64,000 nt of DNA from CAYXRK01 sp964467615 (GTDB taxonomy: Bacteria; Hydrogenedentota; Hydrogenedentia; Hydrogenedentales; GCA-2746185). The notes beneath the pieces were generated by a model, which was not told the origin of the DNA, searched no databases, and worked only from the letters and a program-made list of their open reading frames with translations. Shown here piece after piece: positions 26,040 through 35,522 of the stretch; the stretch's first letter is position 1, and each line of letters starts with the position of its first letter. Position numbers and translations under genes: made by a program. The DNA lies in the NCBI GenBank assembly GCA_964467615.1, contig CAYXRK010000003.1:1-64000 (forward strand), in the 5' to 3' direction.

Positions 26040-28730
26040 ATGGCCGAGAAACTCTACATCGTCGATGGAATGGCCTATGCCTTTCGCTCGTACTTTGCGA
26101 TCCGCAATCTGCGCGATTCGCAAGGGCGGCCGACCAACGCCGTGTACGGGTTCGCGCGCGTGGTGTTGAAACTGCTGCGTGAGGAGAAGCCCGCGTATCT
26201 GGTCATGGTGTTCGACGCGCCGGGCAAGACCTTTCGCGACGACATGTATCCCGCGTACAAAGCGACGCGGCAAGAGACGCCCGAAGACCTGATCCACCAA
26301 TTTGATCGCATCGACGAACTCGTCCGGGCATTCGACATTCCGCTGTTGCGCATTCCCGGCGTCGAGGCGGACGACGTGATGGGCACGCTCGCGCGGCGTG
26401 CCGAGGCCGCGGGGATGGAGGCGGTCGTGGTGTCGGCGGACAAGGACGTGCTGCAACTGGTCACCGATCACACGCTGGTGTATGACCCGAACCGCGGCGA
26501 CAAGGGGACCTGGTACGACCGCAAGGGCGTCGAGGAACGCTTTGGCGTGCCGCCGGGAAACGTGATCGAGGTGCTCGGCCTCATGGGCGATTCGGCGGAC
26601 AACGTGCCCGGCGTAAAAGGCATCGGCGAGAAGACGGCGATCAAGTTGTTGCAACAATACAAGACGATCGCGGGGGTGTACGAACACATCGACGAACTCA
26701 AGGGCAAGCAAAAGGAGAGGCTCGTCGAGGACCGCGACATGGCGCTTCTCAGCCGCGAACTGGTGACGATTAAGACGGACGTTGAACTCGACGCCGATCT
26801 CGAATCGTTCCGGACGAGGGAGCTCGACCGGAAGAAACTTTCCGACATCTTTGTGTCGCTTGAATTTCAATCGCTGCTCGAAGAATTCCTGCCGGACGCG
26901 GCAGACACCGAAAAACTCGACTACCAATTGGTCTTGACCGAGGCGCAGTTGGAATCGCTGGCCGATCAATTGCGCAAGGTAGGCACGTTCTCTCTCGATA
27001 CGGAAACCACGTCGACCGATCCGATGCAGGCGAAACTGTGCGGAATTTCGCTCAGTTGGCGCGAGGCCACGGGGTACTACATCCCCGTGGGGCACCGGCC
27101 GGAGGCGATGACGTTGGACGGGAAACCCGTAGCCGGGCTGTCCGCCGAGGCGGTTCTGAAGACGCTCGGGCCGATTTTCGCGGACGAATCCGCCGGGAAA
27201 ATCGGCCACAACATCAAGTATGACATGGTCGTCCTCGAACGGGCTGGCGCGCCTGTACGCGGGATAGCGATGGACACGATGGTCGCCAGCTACTTGACAG
27301 ACCCGTCCAGAGTGAGGCACAATCTAAACGAGGTCAGTCTCTACTACCTCAAGCGCAAGTTGATCCCGATATCCGATTTGATAGGATCGGGGTCCAAGGC
27401 GACCACCTTCGACCATGTCCCCATCGAGCGCGCGTGCGAGTACGCCGCCGAGGACGCGGACATAGCTTGGCGCTTGTCGTCGATATTTCGCGGGACACTC
27501 GCGGAGCGTGGACTGGGGCCGCTTCACGAGGAAATTGAACTCCCTCTGATTTACGTTCTTGCCCGCATGGAAATGGCGGGCGTAGCGATAGATCGGGGTG
27601 TTTTCGCCGGCCTCCAGCGCGAAATGGAGGTCCGCCTCAAGGAATTAGAGGCGGAAATACACGGACTGGCGGGTGACCGGTTCAACATCAATTCACCCAA
27701 GCAACTCCAGAAGATCCTTTTCGAGGACCTGGGATTAACGCCGCTACGCAAGACGAAGACCGGGTACTCGACGGACGTCGACGTGCTCGAAGACCTTGCG
27801 CGGCAGCATCCTCTTCCCGAAAAGATTCTGGAATATCGGACCCTGGAGAAACTTCGCGGGACCTACGTCGAAGCCCTTCCGAAAATGGTGGACCCGGAAA
27901 CCGGGCGCATCCACACCTCGTTCAATCAAGCGGTGGCGGCGACCGGCCGGCTCTCCAGCAGCGACCCCAACTTGCAGAACATTCCAGTTCGCAACGAGAT
28001 GGGCAAGCGAATTCGGCAGGGGTTCGTGGCGGCAGGCCCCACGTATCGACTCATCTCGGCCGATTACTCGCAAATTGAATTACGGATTTTGGCCCACCTC
28101 TCCGGCGACAGGGCCCTGCAAGAAGCCTTTCGCCACGAGATGGACATTCATACCGACACCGCGTCGCGCGTGTTCGACGTGATGCCCGCGATGGTCACGC
28201 CCGATATGCGGCGTCAAGCCAAGGCGGTGAACTTCGGCGTGGTCTACGGGATCAGCGCATTTGGTCTTGCTCGGAACATTGGCGTGTCGAATTCGGACGC
28301 GCAGAAGTTCATCGACAATTACTTCGCGCAATACCCCGGCGTCCACGCGTGGATTCAGGCGACCATCCAAGAAGCGCGGAAGAACGGGTTCGTGCGCACG
28401 CTGATGAACCGGCGGCGCTACGTGCCGGAGATCTCGAGCAGCAACACGGCCACGCGCCGCGGCGCTGAGCGAATCGCGATCAACACGCCGGTGCAAGGCA
28501 CGGCGGCGGACGTGATTAAGATCGCGATGATTCGGCTCGACCGCGCGCTCGAGGGGCTCGATGCGCGACTCATTCTGCAAGTCCACGACGAACTCGTCGT
28601 CGAGGCGCATGAGGACGTCGCGGAACGCGCGGCGCAGTTGACGCGCGAGACGATGGAGAACGCGATCTCGCTTGATGTGCCGCTGAAGGTTGACGCGGGC
28701 ATCGGGCGGAACTGGGCCGAAATCCACTAA
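26040..28730 (+). CDS. polA: DNA polymerase I
   Basis: DNA polymerase I removes RNA primers and fills gaps. The 896-residue protein has three domains: the 5' nuclease (about 1-285, with EADDVMGTLA and PGVKGIGEKTA), the 3'-5' proofreading exonuclease (about 305-490), and the polymerase (about 500-896). The exonuclease looks active: FSLDTETTSTD, GHNIKYDM and YAAEDADIAW keep the acidic residues. Polymerase motifs are SADYSQIELRILAHLSGD (A, near 672), RRQAKAVNFGVVYG (finger helix) and QVHDELVVEA (C, near 846). It starts 3 nt after lpxB. Confidence 0.97.
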   Translation: MAEKLYIVDGMAYAFRSYFAIRNLRDSQGRPTNAVYGFARVVLKLLREEKPAYLVMVFDAPGKTFRDDMYPAYKATRQETPEDLIHQFDRIDELVRAFDIPLLRIPGVEADDVMGTLARRAEAAGMEAVVVSADKDVLQLVTDHTLVYDPNRGDKGTWYDRKGVEERFGVPPGNVIEVLGLMGDSADNVPGVKGIGEKTAIKLLQQYKTIAGVYEHIDELKGKQKERLVEDRDMALLSRELVTIKTDVELDADLESFRTRELDRKKLSDIFVSLEFQSLLEEFLPDAADTEKLDYQLVLTEAQLESLADQLRKVGTFSLDTETTSTDPMQAKLCGISLSWREATGYYIPVGHRPEAMTLDGKPVAGLSAEAVLKTLGPIFADESAGKIGHNIKYDMVVLERAGAPVRGIAMDTMVASYLTDPSRVRHNLNEVSLYYLKRKLIPISDLIGSGSKATTFDHVPIERACEYAAEDADIAWRLSSIFRGTLAERGLGPLHEEIELPLIYVLARMEMAGVAIDRGVFAGLQREMEVRLKELEAEIHGLAGDRFNINSPKQLQKILFEDLGLTPLRKTKTGYSTDVDVLEDLARQHPLPEKILEYRTLEKLRGTYVEALPKMVDPETGRIHTSFNQAVAATGRLSSSDPNLQNIPVRNEMGKRIRQGFVAAGPTYRLISADYSQIELRILAHLSGDRALQEAFRHEMDIHTDTASRVFDVMPAMVTPDMRRQAKAVNFGVVYGISAFGLARNIGVSNSDAQKFIDNYFAQYPGVHAWIQATIQEARKNGFVRTLMNRRRYVPEISSSNTATRRGAERIAINTPVQGTAADVIKIAMIRLDRALEGLDARLILQVHDELVVEAHEDVAERAAQLTRETMENAISLDVPLKVDAGIGRNWAEIH

Positions 28731-28855
28731 AGGCAGTACAACGAACGGTGTGCCCGATCGGGACACGCTGAAAACTCCTGGACGCCGCGCTTAGACGGCG
28801 TACGCCCAGCTGCGTATACACGAACCTAATAACAATCAGTAATCGAGGTATGACC
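28731..28855 (+). promoter_or_regulatory. rho leader region with two hairpins
   Basis: The 125-nt gap between polA and rho contains CCCG-AT-CGGG with flanking pairs (near 28748-28763) and ACGCCG/CGGCGT (28782-28787 with 28796-28801). Neither is followed by a T-tract. rho genes are commonly autoregulated in their leader, so this is a plausible control region, but nothing in the sequence proves it. Confidence 0.35.
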
Positions 28856-30355
28856 ATGAACGATCGTCCAATGGACAAAGGCCCCCGGCAAAAGAACCGT
28901 CAGATGAAGCGCCACAGCGGTGGTGGCGGTGGTGGCGGCAATCCGAACATGAACAATCCGAACCAGCAGCGGAACATGAACCGCAACAGTAACAGCAACA
29001 ACAATCGGAACCGCCGGCCAGGCGGCCCGCCGGGCAAATTCTTTCGGCGCAGGCCGGACATCCTCGACGTTGAGGACGAGGATTTTGAAATCAAAGACGG
29101 CCCAGTCGTCTCGATTACCAAAATGCACCGCATGAACGTGCAAGAGCTCCAGGCCAAGGCCGAAGAACTCGGCAACGAGGAACACGGGTTAAAGAAGCAA
29201 GACCTGATTTTCTGGATTCTCCAGCACAGCCTCGACAACGCGGGATCGGTCGTCGGCGAGGGGACACTCGAAATCCTTCCGGACGGTTTCGGCTTTCTGC
29301 GATCAAACGACTACTCCTACCAATCCGGCCCGGACGACGTCTACGTGTCGCCGTCGCAGATTCGTAAGTTCGGTCTTCGCACGGGCGACACGATTCTAGG
29401 CCACGTCCGGCCGCCCAAAGAGGGCGAGCGGTATTTCGCGCTGCTGAAAGTCAGCACGGTCAACGACACCGATCCGGCCGTCGCGCGCGAGCGCGTCCTA
29501 TTCGACAATTTGACGCCGCTCCACCCAGACGAACGCATTCGCCTGGAGACGACGCAAAAGGAAGTGGCGATGCGCGTGATGGACCTCGTCTCGCCCATCG
29601 GCAAGGGCCAGCGCGGACTTATCGTCGCGGCCCCGTTCACGGGGAAAACGGTGCTCATGCAGAAGATCGCAAACAGCGTTTCGGTGAACCATCCGGAAAT
29701 TGCCGTGATCGTGCTGTTGATTGACGAGCGACCGGAAGAAGTGACGGACATGAGGCGCTCGGTCAAGGGCGAGGTCATCGCGTCCACGTTCGACGAGCCG
29801 GCGGACCGGCACGTCCAAGTCGCGGAAATGGTGCTCGAAAAGGCCAAGCGACTGGTCGAACACGGCCGGGACGTGGTCATCCTGCTCGATTCCATCACCC
29901 GACTTGCGCGCGCCTATAACCAGATCGTCCCCTCGACCGGCAAAGTGCTTTCCGGGGGCGTTGAGGCCAGCGCGCTACAGCGCCCGAAACGGTTTTTCGG
30001 AGCGGCGAGAAACATCGAGGAAGGCGGCAGCCTTACGATCATCGCGACCGCGCTCGTCGATACCGGCAGCCGCATGGACGAAGTTATCTTTGAAGAGTTC
30101 AAGGGCACGGGGAACATGGAGGTCCACCTGGACCGCCGGTTGATGGAGAAGCGCATCTTCCCGGCGATCGATATTCATCGGTCGCGCACGCGCAAGGAAG
30201 AACTGCTCATCGAGAGCGATGAACTGCAGCGGATTTGGCTGCTGATCAAAGTGCTTAGCCCGCTCGAAACGGCCGAAGCCACGGAGATGCTCATCGAGAA
30301 ACTGAAGAAGACGGATAGCAACAAGGACTTCCTCGCGATGATGCAGAAGATGTAG
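28856..30355 (+). CDS. rho: Transcription termination factor Rho
   Basis: Rho is the hexameric RNA-dependent ATPase that terminates transcription. The 499-residue protein starts at ATG 28856 (GAGG 7 nt upstream; ATG 28850 is too close). Residues about 10-60 form an Asn/Gly/Arg-rich disordered insert. Then follow the Rho N-domain (about 85-125), the OB-fold primary RNA site ([17 protein letters not shown]) and the ATPase core with [12 protein letters not shown], the Arg-finger segment [14 protein letters not shown] and [12 protein letters not shown]. The P-loop reads AAPFTGKT where E. coli has APPKAGKT, so the Lys before the invariant GKT is a Phe. Otherwise the core is well conserved. Confidence 0.96.
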   Translation: MNDRPMDKGPRQKNRQMKRHSGGGGGGGNPNMNNPNQQRNMNRNSNSNNNRNRRPGGPPGKFFRRRPDILDVEDEDFEIKDGPVVSITKMHRMNVQELQAKAEELGNEEHGLKKQDLIFWILQHSLDNAGSVVGEGTLEILPDGFGFLRSNDYSYQSGPDDVYVSPSQIRKFGLRTGDTILGHVRPPKEGERYFALLKVSTVNDTDPAVARERVLFDNLTPLHPDERIRLETTQKEVAMRVMDLVSPIGKGQRGLIVAAPFTGKTVLMQKIANSVSVNHPEIAVIVLLIDERPEEVTDMRRSVKGEVIASTFDEPADRHVQVAEMVLEKAKRLVEHGRDVVILLDSITRLARAYNQIVPSTGKVLSGGVEASALQRPKRFFGAARNIEEGGSLTIIATALVDTGSRMDEVIFEEFKGTGNMEVHLDRRLMEKRIFPAIDIHRSRTRKEELLIESDELQRIWLLIKVLSPLETAEATEMLIEKLKKTDSNKDFLAMMQKM

Positions 30356-30420
30356 TGAAAGCGGTAGAACGAGTGCTTCGGTGACCGATTGCTCGCTCAG
30401 GAATGAGACTTCGCCTCAGA

Positions 30421-30524
30421 CCCGTCATTCCCGCGAAAGCGGAAGTCCAGCGGTATGCCGGGCAGATCGGTCACGTGTCTGGATTCCCGCTTTCGCGGGA
30501 ATGACGGGCGCGGCGGGAATGACG
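30421..30524. repeat. Palindromic intergenic repeat (dRS3-like ATTCCC...GGGAAT arms)
   Basis: A 22-nt left arm (30421-30442) is exactly complementary to 30487-30508, and the pairing extends inward with CCAG/CTGG (30447-30450 with 30480-30483). Each arm is itself near-palindromic: 30483-30502 reads ATTCCC-N8-GGGAAT, the layout of the dRS3 element of Neisseria. A further fragment, CGGGAATGACG, lies at 30514-30524. The unit sits between rho and trpS. It looks like a MITE- or REP-type element and may also act as a terminator stem for rho. Confidence 0.75.
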
Positions 30525-30613
30525 AGCGCGGATGGGGCGACGATGCGAGCGTAAGTATTCCCCAAGATACATCGTACAATCGGGACTCGATGCGAGAACA
30601 AGGCTGCGCACCA

Positions 30614-31678
30614 ATGGCGGACACGAGGGAAATTATTCTGTCGGGCATCCGGCCAACGGGCCGCTTGCATTACGGGAACTACTTCGGCGCGATCAAGAAC
30701 TTTCTCCGGCTTCAGGAGGAAGGGCATGAATGCTTTTATTTCATCGCCGATTACCACGCGCTGACGACGGTATCCGAGCGCACGGATTTTTTTCAGCAAA
30801 CGATCGACATGCTGCGAACCTACGTCGCGTGCGGTCTGGATCCGAAGCGAGCGGTCATTTATCGGCAGAGCGATTTGCCGAGCACGGCGGAACTTGCCTT
30901 GCTGCTTGGCATGATCACAAACATCGGGTATCTGGAGCGCGGCACGACGTACAAGGACTCCGTCGCCAAGCTCGCTGGCGGCACTGAAGGCCCCGAGGGC
31001 AATCCCATTTCGTACGGCTTGCTCGGCTATCCGGTGCTCATGGCGGCGGACATCTTGATCGTGCGCGCGGACAAAGTGCCCGTCGGGGACGACCAGCGCC
31101 AGCACGTCGAAATGGCGATCAATCTCGCGCGGCGATTCAATTCGCGCTTCGGCCGCGAGGTCCTCAAGCTGCCGCACCCCGTCGCGCGCGATGCGGTCCG
31201 GCTGCCGGGGCTCGACGGCGGCGTGAAGATGGGGAAGTCCGAGAACAACGACCTTGGGCTTCTCGACGATCCGAAAACGGTGCTCGATAAGATCAAAGGC
31301 GTGCAGACGACGACGGACCCGCTTCCGCTGAAGAGCGAATCGGATGACCCGGACCTCGTCATACCGGAACTGCCGCCGGGCCTCGGCGCGCTGTACCGGA
31401 TTTTGAATCTCGTTGCGCCAGAGGAGGTCTATCTCGACTTTGTCGGCAAATACCGGCGCGGCGAAAAGTTTTACGGCAAACTCAAGACAACGCTCGCGGA
31501 ATACGTCAATGGTTTCAATCGACCGCTCATCGATCGGTTCAACGCGCCGGACAATACCCCCGGCACTGTTAAGGATTTCCTGCGCGCCAACGCCGAGCGC
31601 GTGACTCCCATTGCCCTCGAAACCGTCGAAGCCTGCCGCGAGGCCATCGGTATCGGTCACAGCTTGTATCGTGGCTAA
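30614..31678 (+). CDS. trpS: Tryptophanyl-tRNA synthetase
   Basis: TrpRS charges tRNA-Trp. The 354-residue class I enzyme has the HIGH-equivalent SGIRPTGRLHYGNYFGA near the start, the GEDQ-like VPVGDDQRQHVEMA, and the KMSKS-equivalent GGVKMGKS. The chosen ATG 30614 has AAGG 9 nt upstream and gives the usual MADTREIILSG opening. The frame is open to 30455, but the upstream part runs through the palindromic repeat. The product ends in LYRG with no extra domain. Confidence 0.96.
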   Translation: MADTREIILSGIRPTGRLHYGNYFGAIKNFLRLQEEGHECFYFIADYHALTTVSERTDFFQQTIDMLRTYVACGLDPKRAVIYRQSDLPSTAELALLLGMITNIGYLERGTTYKDSVAKLAGGTEGPEGNPISYGLLGYPVLMAADILIVRADKVPVGDDQRQHVEMAINLARRFNSRFGREVLKLPHPVARDAVRLPGLDGGVKMGKSENNDLGLLDDPKTVLDKIKGVQTTTDPLPLKSESDDPDLVIPELPPGLGALYRILNLVAPEEVYLDFVGKYRRGEKFYGKLKTTLAEYVNGFNRPLIDRFNAPDNTPGTVKDFLRANAERVTPIALETVEACREAIGIGHSLYRG

Positions 31679-31703
31679 GGTCTGACTCTTGTCAACTGTT
31701 TTC

Positions 31704-31732
31704 TTGTCCGCTTTCACGCCCTGTGTTAGACT
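31704..31732 (+). promoter_or_regulatory. Sigma-70-type promoter with extended -10 (pilZ-pilT gene)
   Basis: TTGTCC (31704-31709) and TAGACT (31727-31732) are 17 nt apart, and the -10 carries the extended TG (TGT before TAGACT). It lies 77 nt before the pilZ-pilT start and 25 nt after trpS. Confidence 0.65.
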
Positions 31733-31809
31733 TTTGACGAGCGGATTCGCCCTGGAGGACCGGTAAGGGGTAGGGCCGCCGCACAGGGAAGTAATCGAGG
31801 GAGGATCTC

Positions 31810-33207
31810 ATGGCCCCTGCGAAGAACGACCAGCGTCAGGATCGGCGCGTCGCCGCGGAAATGCCTGTTCGGTATCGCGTGCTAGGCGGGACCGGGGAGC
31901 TCGCGGCGGAACAACGCACGAAGACCACCAATATTTCCATGAGCGGCGTGGCGTTCGTGTCTCCGCTAAATATAGCGATCGACACGCGCGTCACCGTCGC
32001 CGTGAATATGCCCGACAAGCGCGGCGAACTCGAGTGCGAAGCCATCGTTATGCGCATCGTCCGCGAGTTGCCCGGCGAGCAGGGCGTCGAGTATGGCATC
32101 CAGTTCGACATGGACACCGTGCGCGATCAGGAACGGCTTCAACTGTTCGTCCGGTCGATCGACATCGTACCGCTTCTCGAATACATGATGAAGAACAACG
32201 CCACGGACCTCCACCTTACGGCCGATTCCGCCCCCATTTTCCGCGTGAACCGCCAACTGCTCAAGACCGACGGGCGGGCGCTTTCCCGCGACGCCGTGAA
32301 AGCACTCGTTCTGGGGACCCTCACCCCGGATCGCCGCGAGGCGTTTGTGCGCTCGAGGGAAATCTACTATCCGTTCTTTATCCCCGGGCTTGGACGTTGG
32401 CGGGTGAGCGCGTTCCAACAGCGGGGCAATATCGAGGCCGTGTTTCACAATGTGGATACGTACGTTCCGACAATCGAGGACCTCGATCTGCCGGAGATAT
32501 TGCATAACATCGCAGTGACCCAAGGCGGGTTGGTCTGCGTGACGGGCGGCGCGGGCACGGGAAAATCCACGACTATCGCGGCAATGATTCGCACGATCAA
32601 CCGCGAGCAGCAGCGCGTCATCGTCACCATCGAGGATCCGATCCAATACATTCATGAAAACGAACGGTCCGTCATCAAGCAACGTGAAGTCGGTTTCGAT
32701 ACCAGCTCCGTTGCCGAGGGGCTTTCACACGTTTTGCGCCAGGATCCGGACGTCATCGTCATCGACGACGTACCGGACGCGGAAGTGATGGACATGGCGA
32801 TGCGCGCGGCGGAGTCTGGCCGCTTGGTGATCGTCACGATGCACACGACCGACGCGATCACGACGGTGCGGCGGATTATCGGCATGTATCCGGAACATCG
32901 CCGGCTGAGCGTACTGCAATCGGTCGCGGCGGCCCTTCGCGCGGTGATTTCGCAACGCATCGCGCCGACGATAGACGGCCGCGGCGCGATGATGGTTCCC
33001 GAAATCCTAACGATGACTGAACCGATGCGCCAGGCGATTCGCACCAACAAAATCGAACAGCTTTACAACCTCATGGCCGGCGCTCCCGGATGCATCACGC
33101 TGGACGCGGGCTTGCGCAGCGCGTTGTTACGCGGCCGAATCGACTTCGATACCGCCTCCCAATTCGCGCGGGACCCCGAAGGCCTCCGCCGCGCAGTCGC
33201 CGTCTAG
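31810..33207 (+). CDS. PilZ-PilT fusion ATPase (twitching-motility/type II secretion family)
   Basis: The 465-residue protein joins an N-terminal PilZ domain (about 8-115: DRRVAAEMPVRYRV and TTNISMSGVAF, which supply the RxxxR-like and N/DxSxxG c-di-GMP signatures) to a complete PilT-type ATPase (about 118-440). The ATPase has DLHLTADSAPIFRVN, Walker A GGAGTGKST (about 246-254), the Asp-box TIEDPIQYIH, Walker B VIVIDDVPD, which differs from PilT's GEMRD, and His-box MHTTDA. PilT drives pilus retraction, so a c-di-GMP-responsive retraction or related motor is inferred. No pil structural genes are near. It has AGGGAGGA as a ribosome binding site. Confidence 0.87.
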   Translation: MAPAKNDQRQDRRVAAEMPVRYRVLGGTGELAAEQRTKTTNISMSGVAFVSPLNIAIDTRVTVAVNMPDKRGELECEAIVMRIVRELPGEQGVEYGIQFDMDTVRDQERLQLFVRSIDIVPLLEYMMKNNATDLHLTADSAPIFRVNRQLLKTDGRALSRDAVKALVLGTLTPDRREAFVRSREIYYPFFIPGLGRWRVSAFQQRGNIEAVFHNVDTYVPTIEDLDLPEILHNIAVTQGGLVCVTGGAGTGKSTTIAAMIRTINREQQRVIVTIEDPIQYIHENERSVIKQREVGFDTSSVAEGLSHVLRQDPDVIVIDDVPDAEVMDMAMRAAESGRLVIVTMHTTDAITTVRRIIGMYPEHRRLSVLQSVAAALRAVISQRIAPTIDGRGAMMVPEILTMTEPMRQAIRTNKIEQLYNLMAGAPGCITLDAGLRSALLRGRIDFDTASQFARDPEGLRRAVAV

Positions 33208-33217
33208 ATAGTACGGC

Positions 33218-34447
33218 TCAGAACCGATCCAGCGGCCACACGTACGGGTCGCGTTTGGGAAAGAGCGTCGCGAGCAGATGCCGCGCCGCCGCCGTGATGT
33301 TGCGCCGCTCCTGGGCGAGCAAATCTTCTGTGCGTATGTACCCGGTGAACACGCGCATCAGGTCGCGGCCGCTAAACCCGACTTTGTTTGTTCCCGCAAT
33401 CGGCGAAACATCGATCGCGCCGCGCGTGGCCCTTACGCGATACGGAATCTTGTCCACCTGCAACGTGACCTCCGCGCGTTCCGAGCCTAACGCGCTTCGG
33501 CGCAGCCGCTCTTCCCACTCCGGAATCGCCGTCTCCAACGTCTCCCCAACGTCGACGAAGGCCATCATTCCGCCTTGGCCTTCCGCGCGCCGCGTTTCAT
33601 GCCGTGACGCGAACGATTCGAGGTAGTGCGAGAAGGGATGGCCCGGTGGCGTCAGAAACCGCAGTGTTCCCCGGCACATTTCGTGGGCCCACGCCGAGCA
33701 CATCGAGAGCAGTTCCGGCTGGTCCTCGCCGAGAAGTGCGCCAAGCTCGCTGATCTCCATTCCCGTTTCGCGCGGCCTCCCCAGCGCGTATCCCAAGACT
33801 TTGCCACTCGCGTCGGTCAAGACCCGGCCCACTTTCAGCAAGTCCCATTTGTTCGAGAACGTGCCCGACGAGCGCAGCAACGAACACGGCACGTCCGCGT
33901 CGTTCGCCTCGTGAACGCGCCGCAACGCGCCAATGTCCCCCGGCTTCACGTCTCGCACCCTCCGGGTGGCGGAAATCTCGGGCCTATCCGGAGACACGTC
34001 GATTTCGATGGCATAGTCCGGCAGAACGGTCGCGTAGCCGAAGCGATGATAGAAATTCGGGATGCCGAACAACATCGACACATGATAGCGATGCGCGCGC
34101 ATGTAGGCGAATGCGTCGCGGATGAGCGCGGTGCCTACGCCCTTGTGCCGGTGCCGCGGGGCGGTAGTCACCCAGCCCAGTCCGCCCATCTTCAGGCGCG
34201 CTTCGCCGAGGCGAATCGTTTCCGTCGTCAGACGCAACGCCCCCGCAAGTTCGCCGTCGCAAAGCGCAATGCGGGTGTGCTCAGGCCGATACCCTGGATA
34301 CGCCGCGCCCGCGCCCTCAAACCACTCCGACGCGGAAAAGTAATTGACCTGATGGCCCTTCGCCATCAGATCGTTCGCCAGCTTTAGCTCGTCGTCCGAT
34401 TGGACGCCGCGAATACTTATCTGTTGTTTACGTTCCGCGTTTACCAT
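33218..34447 (-). CDS. Eis-like GNAT acetyltransferase
   Basis: The 409-residue protein matches the two-GNAT plus SCP2-like layout of the Eis family (Mycobacterium Eis is about 400 residues). The acetyl-CoA motif RHRHKGVGTALIRDAF lies in the N-terminal GNAT domain, GIPNFYHRFGYA is characteristic of the family, and the C-terminal part (about 300-405) is the SCP2-like domain ending in the carboxylate-presenting PLDRF. Eis enzymes acetylate aminoglycosides or protein lysines; the substrate here is unknown. It is convergent with the pilZ-pilT gene and follows the TIGR02757 gene by 60 nt on the same strand. Confidence 0.85.
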   Translation of the reverse strand: MVNAERKQQISIRGVQSDDELKLANDLMAKGHQVNYFSASEWFEGAGAAYPGYRPEHTRIALCDGELAGALRLTTETIRLGEARLKMGGLGWVTTAPRHRHKGVGTALIRDAFAYMRAHRYHVSMLFGIPNFYHRFGYATVLPDYAIEIDVSPDRPEISATRRVRDVKPGDIGALRRVHEANDADVPCSLLRSSGTFSNKWDLLKVGRVLTDASGKVLGYALGRPRETGMEISELGALLGEDQPELLSMCSAWAHEMCRGTLRFLTPPGHPFSHYLESFASRHETRRAEGQGGMMAFVDVGETLETAIPEWEERLRRSALGSERAEVTLQVDKIPYRVRATRGAIDVSPIAGTNKVGFSGRDLMRVFTGYIRTEDLLAQERRNITAAARHLLATLFPKRDPYVWPLDRF

Positions 34448-34507
34448 TGGCCCTGCCCGCTCCTGGCGGCGAGTGTAATGAATCGGAAACAGCGGGAGCG
34501 AACGGCC

Positions 34508-35410
34508 TCACCGCGCGCTTCGTTTCGCCCCCGTCGACGCGGGCTTCGAGAGTCGGTCCTCGCAATTGGCCCGGTCCTCCGAAACGCGCCGAACCAAGCG
34601 GGCCACGTCTGACCCGCCTTCCGCCGGTAACGCGCAGTAGGCCAAGAACGCTTGCAACTGAAGGTCGGCGCGAATACCGAGACGCGTCAGAACGAAATCG
34701 TAACGCAATGGATCCTCGGGGCAGATCCGGCGGAACGCTTCCGTCACTTCCAATGCGGTCGCGGCGTCAGTGCCCTTGCGTGAGGTGAAGGCAAGGCCGC
34801 GCGCGATTCGCTGCATGTGGGTATCGAGCGGAATGATCAGTCGCGACGCCGATATGCCCGGCCAACAGCCGGGATCGATCGCGTCGTTCCGGACCATCCA
34901 ACGCAAATAGAGGTGAAGGCGTTTCGACGCGCTGTTTTTCGCCGGATCCGACAAGAGGCTGCTGGGGCCACCGAGATTGCTCACAAGCGAGGAAAGCCCT
35001 CGGATCGTGTTCTCGGCGCCCGAAGGGTCATTCTCGGCGAAACAGTTCCGCAACGAACCGTAACGTCCAATGGTCCGCCGAATTCCCGCAAGGAGCGCCG
35101 CAAGTTCCTCGCCGGTGCTCCATCGATGTCGAAACCCCGAGTAGAAGCGCCGAAGATCGCGGGTCGAGGCCGACATCACGAAGTCTCGCGGGGCGTTTTC
35201 CATGGGCGCGAGCGCCGCGTCAATGCTTTGTTCGATTTGCGCGGCGCGGCCATAGGCCAAGCTCGCGGCGACGATCCCGACGATTTCGCGCTCTTCGGGC
35301 GACCCGAACCGCAACACGGCCGAGAGAGGATCGGGTGTGATATACGCCGGTTGATTGTAGGTCCGGTAGAGACTTTCCAACGCCTCGCGCAACCGGGAGA
35401 GGGAAATCAT
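34508..35410 (-). CDS. TIGR02757 (DUF2400) family protein
   Basis: The 300-residue protein matches the conserved TIGR02757 family of unknown function: DPLSAVLRFGSPEEREIVGIVAASLAYGR near the start, then FRHRW, KRLHLYLRWMVR, and LIIPLDTHMQRIARGL. The last two resemble a HhH-GPD-type DNA glycosylase core (the pattern D-T-H-hydrophobic), and distant kinship to that superfamily has been suggested for the family. No catalytic function is established. The gene overlaps no other gene. Upstream on its strand lies the divergent TPR protein. Confidence 0.8.
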   Translation of the reverse strand: MISLSRLREALESLYRTYNQPAYITPDPLSAVLRFGSPEEREIVGIVAASLAYGRAAQIEQSIDAALAPMENAPRDFVMSASTRDLRRFYSGFRHRWSTGEELAALLAGIRRTIGRYGSLRNCFAENDPSGAENTIRGLSSLVSNLGGPSSLLSDPAKNSASKRLHLYLRWMVRNDAIDPGCWPGISASRLIIPLDTHMQRIARGLAFTSRKGTDAATALEVTEAFRRICPEDPLRYDFVLTRLGIRADLQLQAFLAYCALPAEGGSDVARLVRRVSEDRANCEDRLSKPASTGAKRSAR

Positions 35411-35522
35411 CGAAAACCGTCCGGCGAATTGCGTAGACTATCATAGGTTTCGCTGCCGGATTCCGGGGGGCTGGGGCGGCCAATGGAAAAACCTCTCCAA
35501 CCCCGTGCTAGAATCTCGTACT

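Noticed and set aside
25893..27320. 475-residue minus-strand frame
   Set aside because: Antisense to lpxB/polA with no family motif; an artefact of high GC.
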